A DNA stretch of 64,000 nt. Origin: CAVSJO01 sp963728445. GTDB taxonomy: Bacteria > Gemmatimonadota > Gemmatimonadetes > Longimicrobiales > RSA9. The stretch spans positions 1-64,000 of the forward strand of contig CAVSJO010000005.1 in NCBI GenBank assembly GCA_963728445.1, in the 5' to 3' direction. Positions 13,432 through 23,267 of this stretch are shown piece by piece (position 1 is the stretch's first letter; each line of letters begins with the position of its first letter). The notes beneath the pieces are model-generated. The model was not told the origin of the DNA. It did no database searches and was given only the letters and a program-made list of their open reading frames with translations. The position numbers and the translations under genes are program-made.

Positions 13432-16092
13432 TCACGAGCCCCCCTTCGTCTCGAGCTTCGCGCGCCAGTTCTGGACGAGCACTGCATCGGTCGAGGACGC
13501 GGTCTGCCTGACGATGAATCGTTGGCCGTCGGGGCTCACATCGTAAGGGGTGCCGGTGTCGAAGAAGAGAGGCCGGGTCCAGCCGGGAGCGTGGAAGAGA
13601 AGCTGAGGCGTGGCCACCCGTAAGTCGGCTGCCGGCGTCACGCTCGCGCTCAGGATGCCACCGTCCGGAGCTTCGAAGAAGAGCTGACGGCCATCGGCGC
13701 TCCAGCGGGGCGCCCTGCCTCCCTGCCGCGAGATGCGCACGGGTCGGCCTCCCGCGGGGAAGGGCTGGACGTACACTTCGGGATTCCCGGTCTCGTCGGA
13801 CGTGTAGGCGAGCCAGCGCATGTCCGGGGAGAGCGCACCCTCGCCAGCGTTCCCGGGCACGTTGAACCGGATCGTGCGGCCCTGCGCAAGATCGAACGCC
13901 GCCACGAGCGTATGGTCCCGCGAAGCCGTTGCCGTATCCCCTCGGTGTACCGGCAGGTAGCCGGGGAGGCCGCCGAGGATGAGGTAACGTCCGTCCGAGG
14001 ACCAATCCGTCGCCATGGAGCATCCCGGCGCGTCCGGGGCGATGGGTCGCACGGACAGGTCCGCGATCCGTACGACGAACAGTTGGCACGCACCGAAGGC
14101 CACCGCGGAATCGGAAGGCGCCCAGACCGGCCACGCACGAATTCCTTCCGCCTGAGTTTGGGGAACGAGGGGGGTGGCCAGACCTCGCGCGAGGTCGTAC
14201 AGCCAGACGGTACCCGCGTTGGCCAGGGCGACCCAGGTATGGCCGTGCGCATACCGGTGCGTGAAGGTGTTCCCGACACGCACCGTATCGAGGACCTCTC
14301 CTCGTCTGTCCACGATCAGCTTTTCGCGATCGCCGAGCCCGGGAAGATACAGTAGCGACCCAGTCCCGGACGCCGCGTACGCAAAGACGAGAGCGGATGT
14401 GCGAACCGGTCCCGTTAGCGGCGTGGCGTCCCCCTCGACGGCCGAGCCATCGGCACGGATGCGCTGAGCGTACACAGCCGAGCCGATGCCTTCCTCGTTG
14501 AATCGTCCATACACCAGATATCCGGGCGGCACCCAGGTCGGCGCGGCCGCACCGGGCAGGAGCGCGCTCGTGGCGCCCGATTCGAGGTCGCCAACCATCA
14601 CCGTCTGCCGGAGGCCGGACCCGCTCTCGAACAAGATCCGGGTGTCCCCCGGCAGGAACGACGGGTGGCGATAGACGCGCCCGGTGGAGTCCGGGGGAAT
14701 CGCGACCTGGCACGGACCTCCCGCGGCCGCGACGCGCTCGAGACCCCGAGTCGTGCTGAAGACAATGACGCCGGACGTTCCCCAGGTTCCCGACGCTCCT
14801 GCCGTCGCGGGACACAGCGTCCGCGGGGTTCCCGACGGCACGTCCACCCGCATCAGGGCATCGCGTGCGAAATAGCCCACCGACTTCCCGTCCGGAGACC
14901 AGAACGGTGCTGTCGCCCCGTCGGTACCGGGGACTCTCCGGGCATCGAGGGTGTCCAGTCCACGCAGCCAGAGGCTTCGTCCGCCGTTCGCGGCGATGGC
15001 GACGAAGGCGAAGGTCCGGCCGTCCGGTGAAAGCGCCCCGAAGGATGCCCGCTCGCTGAAATCCTGGCCCGGGGGCGGGTGGAGCGACGAGACGACGAGA
15101 GGGCCTGGAGGTAGGGTCGGCCGGCGCGCTGCCAGTGCCAGGGCCGCGGCGGTGGCCACGACAGCCACGGCCGACACCATCCACAGGGCGGTCCGCCGCC
15201 CCTTCGAAGAGGTCCCCGACGCTCCCGCTCCGAGCGCTTCGTGGCCGGCGATCCGGAACGCGGGATCGGCCAGCGCGTCCGCGAACGCCTTCGCGCTGTC
15301 GAAGCGGTCCGCCGGCAGCTTCTCCAGCCCCTTCGCCACCGCCGCCGCCACGTTCGGCGGCACGGACTTCCGGAGCTTCGTGACAGGCGCCGCCTCCTCG
15401 GTCACGATCTTCATGATGATCTGCTGCGCCGAGCTGCCCGTGTGCGGCGGGTCGCCGGTGAGCATCTCGTAGAGCACGCTCGCCAGCGAGTAGACGTCGC
15501 TGCGCCCGGTGAGGTCCTTCTCCGCCGTCGCCTGCTCCGGGCTCATGTAGTGCGGTGTGCCGAGGCTGAGCCCCGTCTCGGTCATGCGCCCGCCCGCAGC
15601 GGCCGAAACGGCCAGCGCGATGCCGAAGTCGGCCACCATGGGCCGCCCGTCGTGCAGCAGGATGTTCTCGGGCTTGATGTCGCGGTGGACCACGCCGTGG
15701 CGGTGCGCGTAATCCAGCGCGTCCGCCACCTCCCGGGTGATCCGAACGGCCTCGTCGACGCCGAGCTGCGTCTCCCGGTTCAGCCTGTCGCGCAGCGTCT
15801 CGCCTTCGACGTATGGCATGACGTAGAACAGGAAGCCGTCGGCGGTGCCGGAGTCGAAGAGGGGGAGGATGTGCGGGTGCTGGAGCGCCGCCGTCGTCTT
15901 GATCTCGGTCACGAAGCGGTCGGCTCCGAGCACGGCCGCAAGCTCGGGCTTGAGCACCTTGATGGCGACGTCGCGCTCGTGCTTCAGATCGCGCGCGAGA
16001 TACACCGTGGCCATGCCGCCCGCGCCGAGCTCGCGCTCGATGCGGTAGCGGTCGGCCAGGGCGGCGGCGAGGCGATCGGGGGCGGCGCTCAT
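13432..16092 (-). CDS. Membrane Ser/Thr protein kinase with PD40/TolB-like propeller (receptor 6)
   Basis: A receptor kinase of 886 residues starting at ATG 16092 (MSAAPDRL), which overlaps the upstream stop as ATGA. The kinase half is virtually the same as in 10725-13406 and 20604-23267 (K45, HRDIKPEN with D138, DFG 155-157, SPEQ). After the membrane helix near 304-323 the propeller is distinct: blades include FGALSPDGRTFAFVA, APFWSPDGKSVGYFA and APRWSADGRQLFFEA. The tail VLVQNWRAKL matches the family's closing aromatic motif. A conserved kinase half joined to an unrelated-looking sensor half suggests domain exchange within the array (inference). Confidence 0.9.
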   Translation of the reverse strand: MSAAPDRLAAALADRYRIERELGAGGMATVYLARDLKHERDVAIKVLKPELAAVLGADRFVTEIKTTAALQHPHILPLFDSGTADGFLFYVMPYVEGETLRDRLNRETQLGVDEAVRITREVADALDYAHRHGVVHRDIKPENILLHDGRPMVADFGIALAVSAAAGGRMTETGLSLGTPHYMSPEQATAEKDLTGRSDVYSLASVLYEMLTGDPPHTGSSAQQIIMKIVTEEAAPVTKLRKSVPPNVAAAVAKGLEKLPADRFDSAKAFADALADPAFRIAGHEALGAGASGTSSKGRRTALWMVSAVAVVATAAALALAARRPTLPPGPLVVSSLHPPPGQDFSERASFGALSPDGRTFAFVAIAANGGRSLWLRGLDTLDARRVPGTDGATAPFWSPDGKSVGYFARDALMRVDVPSGTPRTLCPATAGASGTWGTSGVIVFSTTRGLERVAAAGGPCQVAIPPDSTGRVYRHPSFLPGDTRILFESGSGLRQTVMVGDLESGATSALLPGAAAPTWVPPGYLVYGRFNEEGIGSAVYAQRIRADGSAVEGDATPLTGPVRTSALVFAYAASGTGSLLYLPGLGDREKLIVDRRGEVLDTVRVGNTFTHRYAHGHTWVALANAGTVWLYDLARGLATPLVPQTQAEGIRAWPVWAPSDSAVAFGACQLFVVRIADLSVRPIAPDAPGCSMATDWSSDGRYLILGGLPGYLPVHRGDTATASRDHTLVAAFDLAQGRTIRFNVPGNAGEGALSPDMRWLAYTSDETGNPEVYVQPFPAGGRPVRISRQGGRAPRWSADGRQLFFEAPDGGILSASVTPAADLRVATPQLLFHAPGWTRPLFFDTGTPYDVSPDGQRFIVRQTASSTDAVLVQNWRAKLETKGGS

Positions 16093-18818
16093 TGCCCGGC
16101 CATCCGCAGCTTCAGCTCGTCCAGGAAGTCGAACACGACCACCACGTGCACCGCGTCGTCGGTTGTGCCCTCGACCATGACGAAGCGCTGCCCGTCAGGC
16201 GCGGGAGCGAACTGATTCGAAAACGCGCTCAGAAGGTAGCCGGAGGTAGAGAACAACACCCGCGGTTGCCCCATCTGGAACTTCGGCCCCGGGATGACGG
16301 GCACGGACACCATGTTGTTGTCCGCGTCGATGAAGAAGAGCTCCTTGCCGTCCGGATTCCACGCCGGATTGGTCCCTCCCGTCGTGGACACCTGGTACGG
16401 CGCGCCCGCGGCGTCGGGAAAGCCGCGCACGTAGATCTCCCGCCGGCCCGACAGATCGGAGCTGTATGCCAGCCACCGGCCATCCGGAGAGACCGCCGGC
16501 CCGAGCTCCTCGGCCGGCGTGGCGACCAGCGGCCGCGCCACCGAGTCGACGCCCGGGCGGATGGCCAGGATGTCGCCGTTTCCAGCCTCCGAATTGTCGG
16601 TGCGGAACACCAGCCACGTTCCGTCGGGAGACCAGACGGCACCGCCGATGCTGCGCCCGTCGTGAAGATCCGGCTTCGACACGCCCGCCCGCCCGTCGAC
16701 GTTCAGCATGAACAGCTGCAGGGCCGTGGCACCGATTTTCTGTCGGTCGGAGAGGAACGCGATCTCATCCGTTCCGGGCCGCCACGCGGCGCGCCAGTTC
16801 GTGGTCCCGTCGAACGTGACACGGACCCTGGGACCGCCGTCCAGCGCCTTCACCCAGAGGTTGAACTTGCCGTCCGACCCGGCCATGCCTGCGATGATGC
16901 GCTTGCCGTCCGGAGAGACCGCGAGGCTGTTGATCTGGTCGTCGGCCATGTCGCTCGCCACCGGGGTCGCGGCGCCGCTGCGATCCACCCACACGAGGCG
17001 GTTCGACTGGACCACCCCCTTCGCGTAGGCGAGTGTGCCCCCGGGCGAGAGGGTGAAGTCCCCGAACTGCTGGTAACCCGTGGTCGCCACCGTGTCCGCC
17101 AGCTCGCGCGCCGGCCCGGTGGTCGTCATCGATTTCACGTCGAAGGGGACCGCCCAGAGAACGCCATTCGCCTTCGAGAAGACTACGTCGCCATCGGGAG
17201 CGTAGATGGCGCGGGTCCCCTCGAGGATGAGCTTCACCTTTCCCGTCCGGAGGTCCGCGGCGCCGATCGCCACCCGGTCCATGCTCGTCGGAGCCGACGC
17301 CGGCACGACGGAAACCAGGGCGCCCCGCGCGCCCGGGAGCACGGCCGGGTAGAGGTATCGGAGATCGCCGCGCTGCTTGTCCAGCGGAACGATCACGTCC
17401 GGGGTGCCGCCGCGGGGTGAGACGCGCAGGAGTCCCTCCAGCCCGCTGACGTACAGCATGCCGTCGGAGGCCCAGTCCACGCCGCCGCCGATGTCCGAAA
17501 CAGAGGTGATTCCGGAGTCCGCCGCCGTCATGGGGAATCCCCCGTTCAGCGGGAGCACCTGCAGGGTGTGTGGCGGCGCCAGATAGGCCACCGAATCGCC
17601 ACTGGGAGCGAACGTCGAACAGCAGGCCCCGCCCAGCGTCTGCGAATACCGGGCGGCCCCCAGGCGATCCCATCGCCGGAACCAGAGTTGGGGCTGACCG
17701 CCCGCCCCCCTGCCCGAGTAGAGCAGGCCACTGCCGTCCGGGTGCAGGGCGAGGACGGGCGGGCTCGAGGTTCCCAGTTCGGGTTGCTCGTTGGCCGGGA
17801 ATTCGAGCATCACGCGCGTCGTGGGGCTCGCTACGGCGCGGTCCCGGCGTACGAACGAGGTGGCCGCCGCACCCACGGCGAGGGCGGCCAGCACGAGTAC
17901 CGCCGCGGCGGGCAGGCCGAGCGCGCGCTGCGACTTCATGTACGCCGCGCGGCGGCCGCCGGCGCTTCCGGGCGTCGCTCCGGACGCATCGGACAGCGCC
18001 CGGGCGAATTCGGCCGCGCTCGCGAAACGGTCGGCGGGCAGCTTCTCCAGCGCGCGCAACACGGCCTGTTCGACGTGTGGCGGCACCGTGTGACGCTGCT
18101 CCATGATGGACGGCGGCGCCGTGGTCAGCACCTTGGCGACGATGGCCTGCGCGGTCGACCCGGTGAACGGAGGATCGCCGGCGAGCATCTCGAACAGCAT
18201 CGCGCCCAGCGCATAGACATCGCTGCGGGCCGAGACCTCCCGCTCCCCCATCGCCTGCTCGGGGCTCATGTAGGTCGGCGTACCGAGCGACATCCCGGTC
18301 TCGGTCATGCGCGTGGCTCCGTCTCCGCGGCTCACCGCCAGCGCGATGCCGAAGTCCGCCACCAGCGCGTGCCCCCCGTGCAGCAGCACGTTTTCGGGCT
18401 TGATGTCGCGGTGGATGATGCCGTTGCGGTGCGCGTACTCCAGTGCGTCGGCCACCTCGGTCGCGATCCGCAGCGCGTCGTCCACCGGAAGGTGCTTCTC
18501 GCGGTTCAGCCGGTCCCGCAGCGACTCCCCCTCGACGTACGGCATCACGTAGTACACGAAGCCGCCCGCCTCGCCGGAGTCGAATAGCGCGAGAATGTGC
18601 GGGTGCTGGAGGTTGGCGGTGGTGCGGATCTCGGCCAGGAAGCGCTCCGCCCCGATGACGGCGGCGAGCTCAGGCCGGAGCACTTTCAGGGCGACGTCGC
18701 GCTCGTGTCTCAGATCGCGGGCGAGATACACCGTCGCCATGCCGCCCTCGCCGATCTCGCGCTCGATCCGGTAGCGGTCGGCGAGCGCGGCCTGCAGCCG
18801 TTCTGCGGTCGACGTCAT
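16089..18818 (-). CDS. Membrane Ser/Thr protein kinase with PD40/TolB-like propeller (receptor 7, divergent)
   Basis: A receptor kinase of 909 residues with ATG 18818 overlapping the upstream stop as ATGA. Kinase motifs are intact (GEGGMA 23-28, ALK with K45, HRDIKPEN, DFG, SPEQ). The kinase domain differs from the homogeneous neighbours: PPFTGSTAQAIVAKVL replaces the SAQQIIMKIV stretch found in the others, so it seems to lie outside the recently homogenised group. A membrane helix lies near 299-318. Propeller blades include GAVWSPDGTWLVFRTD, GPAVSPDGRWLAYSSD and PAWNPDGKELFFID. The C-terminus is VVFDFLDELKLRM. Confidence 0.9.
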   Translation of the reverse strand: MTSTAERLQAALADRYRIEREIGEGGMATVYLARDLRHERDVALKVLRPELAAVIGAERFLAEIRTTANLQHPHILALFDSGEAGGFVYYVMPYVEGESLRDRLNREKHLPVDDALRIATEVADALEYAHRNGIIHRDIKPENVLLHGGHALVADFGIALAVSRGDGATRMTETGMSLGTPTYMSPEQAMGEREVSARSDVYALGAMLFEMLAGDPPFTGSTAQAIVAKVLTTAPPSIMEQRHTVPPHVEQAVLRALEKLPADRFASAAEFARALSDASGATPGSAGGRRAAYMKSQRALGLPAAAVLVLAALAVGAAATSFVRRDRAVASPTTRVMLEFPANEQPELGTSSPPVLALHPDGSGLLYSGRGAGGQPQLWFRRWDRLGAARYSQTLGGACCSTFAPSGDSVAYLAPPHTLQVLPLNGGFPMTAADSGITSVSDIGGGVDWASDGMLYVSGLEGLLRVSPRGGTPDVIVPLDKQRGDLRYLYPAVLPGARGALVSVVPASAPTSMDRVAIGAADLRTGKVKLILEGTRAIYAPDGDVVFSKANGVLWAVPFDVKSMTTTGPARELADTVATTGYQQFGDFTLSPGGTLAYAKGVVQSNRLVWVDRSGAATPVASDMADDQINSLAVSPDGKRIIAGMAGSDGKFNLWVKALDGGPRVRVTFDGTTNWRAAWRPGTDEIAFLSDRQKIGATALQLFMLNVDGRAGVSKPDLHDGRSIGGAVWSPDGTWLVFRTDNSEAGNGDILAIRPGVDSVARPLVATPAEELGPAVSPDGRWLAYSSDLSGRREIYVRGFPDAAGAPYQVSTTGGTNPAWNPDGKELFFIDADNNMVSVPVIPGPKFQMGQPRVLFSTSGYLLSAFSNQFAPAPDGQRFVMVEGTTDDAVHVVVVFDFLDELKLRMAGQ

Positions 18819-20599
18819 GAGGAGCTCCGGGGCGACGGCCCGGCGCAGACCTTCGGCGCACGGGCGTCGACGTAGTGGACCCTGGCGGCGACCGCCTGGA
18901 AGCGGGGATCACAGCGGATCGGGTCGAGGGCCGGGAAGACCATGGACCACGATTCCTCGGTCGGTTCGGCGACCGCGAGTCGCTCGAGATAATCGAGGGC
19001 GAGTCCGGGTTCCGCCAGGAGAATGAGGAGCGTAGGCACCTCGAAGATCGTGAACAGCGTCCCCGTGGTCGGGTCGGGCACGAGACGCATGGAGTCGGAG
19101 GCGATCCGGAGCGCGGCCGCCCGCCTGTCGCCCCGGCCTCCGATCGCGTCGAGGATCTGCTCCTCATCCTCGTTCGGTTCGCGTCCGATCGCGTTTCCCC
19201 AGGCGGCCAGTACCGGGCGGGCGCCGTCGGGTCCGTCCTCGATGATCCGAGCCATCGCCTTGGTCCGGAGGCACAGCGGTGATGCGGGGTCCGCCGCGAG
19301 GCAATCGTCGAGTATCGAAATGGCCTCGGCGTTGCGCGCGGCGGCCATGAGCATGATGGCGTGGTTTGCGGCAACGACGCTCGAACGAGGATCCAGCTCG
19401 GAGGCGCGCTCGAGCGCGGCGAGTCCTTCATCGATCCTGCCCTGGACGACGAGACTGGTGCCCAGCCACTGCTGGGCCGTGGCGAAGGAGGGGCTGAGGG
19501 CGACCGCACGACGCAGGAGTGCGAGCGCGGTTTCGACCCGGCCCTCGACAACTGCGATGTTGCCGAGCGCGGCGAAGGCCTCCGGGAGCTTCGGGTCGAG
19601 CGCCAGCGCGTGCTCCCCGGCATCCTTTCCACGCCCGTAGGCATCCTCGACGGGGATGCGCCGCGAGTAGTCGGGGATGATGGCGTACGCCAGGGCCAGG
19701 CCGGCCCACGCCCGGGCGAAGCCCGGATCGGTGGCCGCTGCGCTGTCGAAGTCGGCGACGGCCGCCCACAGCGAGTCCGCGGTCCGCGTGCGCCACTTCG
19801 CCAGGCCGCGCAGGTAGAGGTCGTGCGCCGCGGGGCTCGCGATGGGCGTCGAGTCGGCGGCCGCCGCCGGTTGATCGCCCGCGATCCGGACCTGGAGCTG
19901 CCTGCCGATCGCCTGGGCGATCTCGTCCTGCACGGCGAAGATGTCGGTCATCTGTCGGTCGTACGTCTGCGACCAGAGATGGTAGCCGCTCCGCGCGTCG
20001 ACGAGCTGCGCCGTGATGCGCACGCGCTGTCCGTCCTGGCGCACGCTGCCTTCGAGGACCGTCCGGACGTTCAGTTCGCGGGCGATGTCCGGGATCTCCC
20101 TGGACTGGCCCTTGAACGCGAACGACGACGTCCGCGCCGCCACCTCGAGGCCCGGCGAGCGCGCCAGCACGTTCAGGATCTCCTCGGAGATGCCGTCGGA
20201 GAAGTACTCCCGACTCGGATCGCCGGACATGTTCACGAAGGGAAGGACGGCGATGGAGCGGGCGCCGCCGGCGTCGCCCGTCGCAGCGGGCCGTCCCTTC
20301 CAGTACCAGCCGACGGCGGCCGCGGCGAGCACGAGGCCCACCCCGATGATCGCCCGATTCCCGCCCGCCGAGCGGTCCGTGCGGATGCCCTCGGGCGTGA
20401 CGTCGAAGATCCAGGAAAGGACGAGGGCCACGGGGAAGCCGAGCAGCACGAGCAGCGTCACGAGGCGCGGCGCCCAGTCGGGGATGCCGAGCTGGGGCGC
20501 CACCGTCGTGACCACCTGGATCACGACCCAGGCGGCCACGAGGTAGGCAAGCCCGACCTTGACGACCTTCCGGCGCTTCAGCTCGCTGAAGAGCGTCAT
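18815..20599 (-). CDS. Membrane TolB-like/FlgO-type domain protein with TPR repeats
   Basis: A protein of 594 residues with no kinase domain. Two membrane helices near 13-32 and 46-65 lie in an N-terminal module common to TPR and adenylate-cyclase-type signalling proteins of this kind. A third helix lies near 84-100. Residues about 115-240 form the TolB-like domain (SIAVLPFVNMSGDPSREYFS, then LEGSVRQDGQRVRITAQLVD), and the remainder is tetratricopeptide helices. No catalytic output domain is visible, so a scaffold or protein-interaction role is likely (inference). It sits inside the kinase series, its stop overlaps the next kinase's ATG as ATGA, and its own ATG is 4 nt after the upstream kinase stop. 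Confidence 0.82.
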   Translation of the reverse strand: MTLFSELKRRKVVKVGLAYLVAAWVVIQVVTTVAPQLGIPDWAPRLVTLLVLLGFPVALVLSWIFDVTPEGIRTDRSAGGNRAIIGVGLVLAAAAVGWYWKGRPAATGDAGGARSIAVLPFVNMSGDPSREYFSDGISEEILNVLARSPGLEVAARTSSFAFKGQSREIPDIARELNVRTVLEGSVRQDGQRVRITAQLVDARSGYHLWSQTYDRQMTDIFAVQDEIAQAIGRQLQVRIAGDQPAAAADSTPIASPAAHDLYLRGLAKWRTRTADSLWAAVADFDSAAATDPGFARAWAGLALAYAIIPDYSRRIPVEDAYGRGKDAGEHALALDPKLPEAFAALGNIAVVEGRVETALALLRRAVALSPSFATAQQWLGTSLVVQGRIDEGLAALERASELDPRSSVVAANHAIMLMAAARNAEAISILDDCLAADPASPLCLRTKAMARIIEDGPDGARPVLAAWGNAIGREPNEDEEQILDAIGGRGDRRAAALRIASDSMRLVPDPTTGTLFTIFEVPTLLILLAEPGLALDYLERLAVAEPTEESWSMVFPALDPIRCDPRFQAVAARVHYVDARAPKVCAGPSPRSSS

Positions 20600-20603
20600 C
20601 GTC

Positions 20604-23267
20604 CTACGGCCCCCCGGCGCCGGCCATCCGCGCCGCCATCTCGCCGCCCCATCCGTAGACGACGTCGTATTCCGGCGTCTGGGTGCTGCGGATCATCAGC
20701 AGACGTGTGCCGTCCGGCGACACGTCGTAGTTGGCGTGTGGGGCGGCGGCGAAGGCGTACGTGTCGGCAAAGAGATTCGTGCGCGCCGTGACGGAAAATC
20801 CACCGGTCGTGCTCACCGACGCGGCGACGACATGGCGACCGTTGCGGTAGAAGATGCGCTTCCCGTCCCGAGCCCACACGGGCTCGGTGCCGCCCGAGAC
20901 CGAGATCTGCACCTGGCCGCCGGGGCCGGGGAACGGTTGTACCACGACCTGCTGCGCTCCGGACCGGTCTGTGACGAAAGCGACCCAGTGCCCGTCGGGG
21001 GAGACGCGCGCCTGCGCTTCCACGTATCGGGTGGCCGCCACGGGGTGGGGGGTCGTGTCGCCGTCGAGCGCCCGGTACATGACGTCGGCCTGGGTCACGC
21101 CCCCGTCGTCCACCTGGTAGACGAGCGTCTTGCCGTCCGGCGTGATCACGCCCTCGAAGAACGCGTGCAATGCCGCCGCCTGCAACGGCGTCGCCGGCGC
21201 GCTCTGGTCCACGGGCTCCCACCAGATCGCCGTCGGGCCGCCGCGATCCGAGCGATAGAGCACGCGACGTCCATCGGGGGTCCACTCCGGGCGATCGTTC
21301 TGGGTGCCCGAGTTGGTGATCCGCGTCGGCGTGCCGGACACGAGGTCGTAGACCAGGACATCCGAGCGTGCTTCGGTCCCGACCGCCACCGCGATGCGCT
21401 TCCCGTCCGGAGAGAGACGAGGGTAGCCGTAGGCATCCGGGTCGGAGAGAACCGGCGTGAACTGACCCTGAAGCCCGATCCAGCCCAGCGTCCCTTTCCG
21501 GCTCGCCGGCACATACACCAGCGTCCCGTCCGCGGACAGGTCCGCCAGGGCGGCTCCGGCGAGCGACGTGGCGACCGGAGGGCCGAGCGCCACCGGCGTG
21601 CCGGTCGCCCTCCCATCGTCGAGATCGTAGGGGACGCCCATCAGGGCACCGGAGGGCAGGACGTAGACGAGGGTTCCATCACGATACCCGAGCACGTCCA
21701 GGAGCGTCATGTCGAGCCGCCGGACCGACCCCGTCTCCAGCGTCACCTCGGCCAGGCGGGTCCCGGCCAGACCCTCCGCCGGGACGATAGTGAACAGAGC
21801 CGTCCTGCCGTCCGGCAGCGCGAGCGGCTGCCTGTAGGTCTCACCGGCGGTGGAGTCCCCTCTGGCCAGCAGCCGCGGCGCGCCGCCGTCCTCCGGAAAC
21901 GCAAGTAGGCCCGACGCGGCGGCGGCGATGATCACACCGGAAGCGCTCCACGAGATTCCGATGGAACCGGCCCCGGCGTCGCCGATCCGCACCGGCGTGC
22001 CTCCCGAAGCCTGAACCTTCCAGACCGTGGCGCCGACGGTGTATGCGATCCACCGGCCATCGGGCGAGAAGCAGGGCAGTTGGGCGCCGCCCGTGCCGGC
22101 GATCACGTGGGACTCGCCCTGGCTGAGCGGACGAAGGTACAGCTGCGACGTGCCTGTCGAGTCGGGAAGCGCGTAGGCGACGGAGCTTCCGTCCGGGGAG
22201 GCGGCTGCGTTCGTGCCGAGGCCCCCATTCGTGATGAGCATCGTCGAAGGCAATCCGATCCGGACCCGCACCACGGGACGCGGGGCGTCCCGGTGGGCGG
22301 CACGCCACTGCCACACCGCGATCCCGGCGGTGGCGACCAGAGCAGCCGCGAGTCCGAGCACGAGCGGGTGACGCGTCGGCGTGCGGAGGGCCACGGGACC
22401 GCTCGGGCGCGCGCCCGCCGACACACCGGCGGAGAAGTGCGGGTCGGCCAGCGCGTCCGCGAACGCCTTCGCGCTGTCGAACCGGTCGGCCGGCAGCTTC
22501 TCCAGCGCCTTCGCGACGGCGGCCGCCACGTTCGGCGGCACGGACTTCCGCAGCTTCGTGACCGGCGCCGCCTCCTCCGTCACGATCTTCATGATGATCT
22601 GCTGCGCCGAGCTGCCCGTGTGCGGCGGGTCGCCGGTCAGCATCTCGTAGAGGACGCTCGCCAGCGAGTAGACGTCGCTTCGCCCGGTGAGGTCCTTCTC
22701 CGCCGTCGCCTGCTCCGGGCTCATGTAGTGCGGCGTGCCCAGACTGAGCCCCGTCTCCGTCATGCGCCCGCCGGCGGCGGCCGAAACCGCCAGCGCGATG
22801 CCGAAGTCCGCCACCATGGGCCGGCCGTCGTGCAGCAGGATGTTCTCGGGCTTGATGTCGCGGTGGACCACGCCGTGGCGGTGCGCGTAGTCCAGCGCGT
22901 CCGCCACCTCCCGGGTGATCTTCACCGCCTCGTCCACGCCGAGCTGCGTCTCGCGGTTCAGCCTGTCGCGGAGCGTCTCGCCTTCGACGTACGGCATGAC
23001 GTAGAACAGGAAGCCGTCGGCGGTGCCGGAGTCGAAGAGGGGCAGGATGTGCGGGTGCTGGAGCTGCGCGGTGGTCGTGATCTCCTGGACGAAGCGGTCG
23101 GCGCCCAGCACGGCGGCGAGCTCCGGCTTGAGCACCTTGATGGCGACCTGGCGGTGATGGCGCAGGTCCTCGGCCAGGTAGACGGTGGCCATGCCGCCCG
23201 CTCCGAGCTCGCGTTCGATGCGGTAGCGGTCGGCTAGCGCCGCGACGAGGCGTTCGGGAAAGCTCAC
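20604..23267 (-). CDS. Membrane Ser/Thr protein kinase with PD40/TolB-like propeller (receptor 8, type A)
   Basis: A receptor kinase of 887 residues with a GTG start at 23267 that overlaps the phosphatase stop as GTGA. Motifs: GAGGMA, K44, HRDIKPEN with D137, DFG 154-156, SPEQ. A membrane helix lies near 300-320. The propeller parallels 5372-8038 blade by blade (QLPCFSPDGRWIAYTVG, RPEWTPDGRRVLYRSD, NYDVSPDGTRLLMIRS). It ends at TAG and is the first propeller receptor downstream of the PP2C gene, which suggests that kinase and phosphatase are co-expressed and act on shared substrates (inference). Confidence 0.9.
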   Translation of the reverse strand: MSFPERLVAALADRYRIERELGAGGMATVYLAEDLRHHRQVAIKVLKPELAAVLGADRFVQEITTTAQLQHPHILPLFDSGTADGFLFYVMPYVEGETLRDRLNRETQLGVDEAVKITREVADALDYAHRHGVVHRDIKPENILLHDGRPMVADFGIALAVSAAAGGRMTETGLSLGTPHYMSPEQATAEKDLTGRSDVYSLASVLYEMLTGDPPHTGSSAQQIIMKIVTEEAAPVTKLRKSVPPNVAAAVAKALEKLPADRFDSAKAFADALADPHFSAGVSAGARPSGPVALRTPTRHPLVLGLAAALVATAGIAVWQWRAAHRDAPRPVVRVRIGLPSTMLITNGGLGTNAAASPDGSSVAYALPDSTGTSQLYLRPLSQGESHVIAGTGGAQLPCFSPDGRWIAYTVGATVWKVQASGGTPVRIGDAGAGSIGISWSASGVIIAAAASGLLAFPEDGGAPRLLARGDSTAGETYRQPLALPDGRTALFTIVPAEGLAGTRLAEVTLETGSVRRLDMTLLDVLGYRDGTLVYVLPSGALMGVPYDLDDGRATGTPVALGPPVATSLAGAALADLSADGTLVYVPASRKGTLGWIGLQGQFTPVLSDPDAYGYPRLSPDGKRIAVAVGTEARSDVLVYDLVSGTPTRITNSGTQNDRPEWTPDGRRVLYRSDRGGPTAIWWEPVDQSAPATPLQAAALHAFFEGVITPDGKTLVYQVDDGGVTQADVMYRALDGDTTPHPVAATRYVEAQARVSPDGHWVAFVTDRSGAQQVVVQPFPGPGGQVQISVSGGTEPVWARDGKRIFYRNGRHVVAASVSTTGGFSVTARTNLFADTYAFAAAPHANYDVSPDGTRLLMIRSTQTPEYDVVYGWGGEMAARMAGAGGP

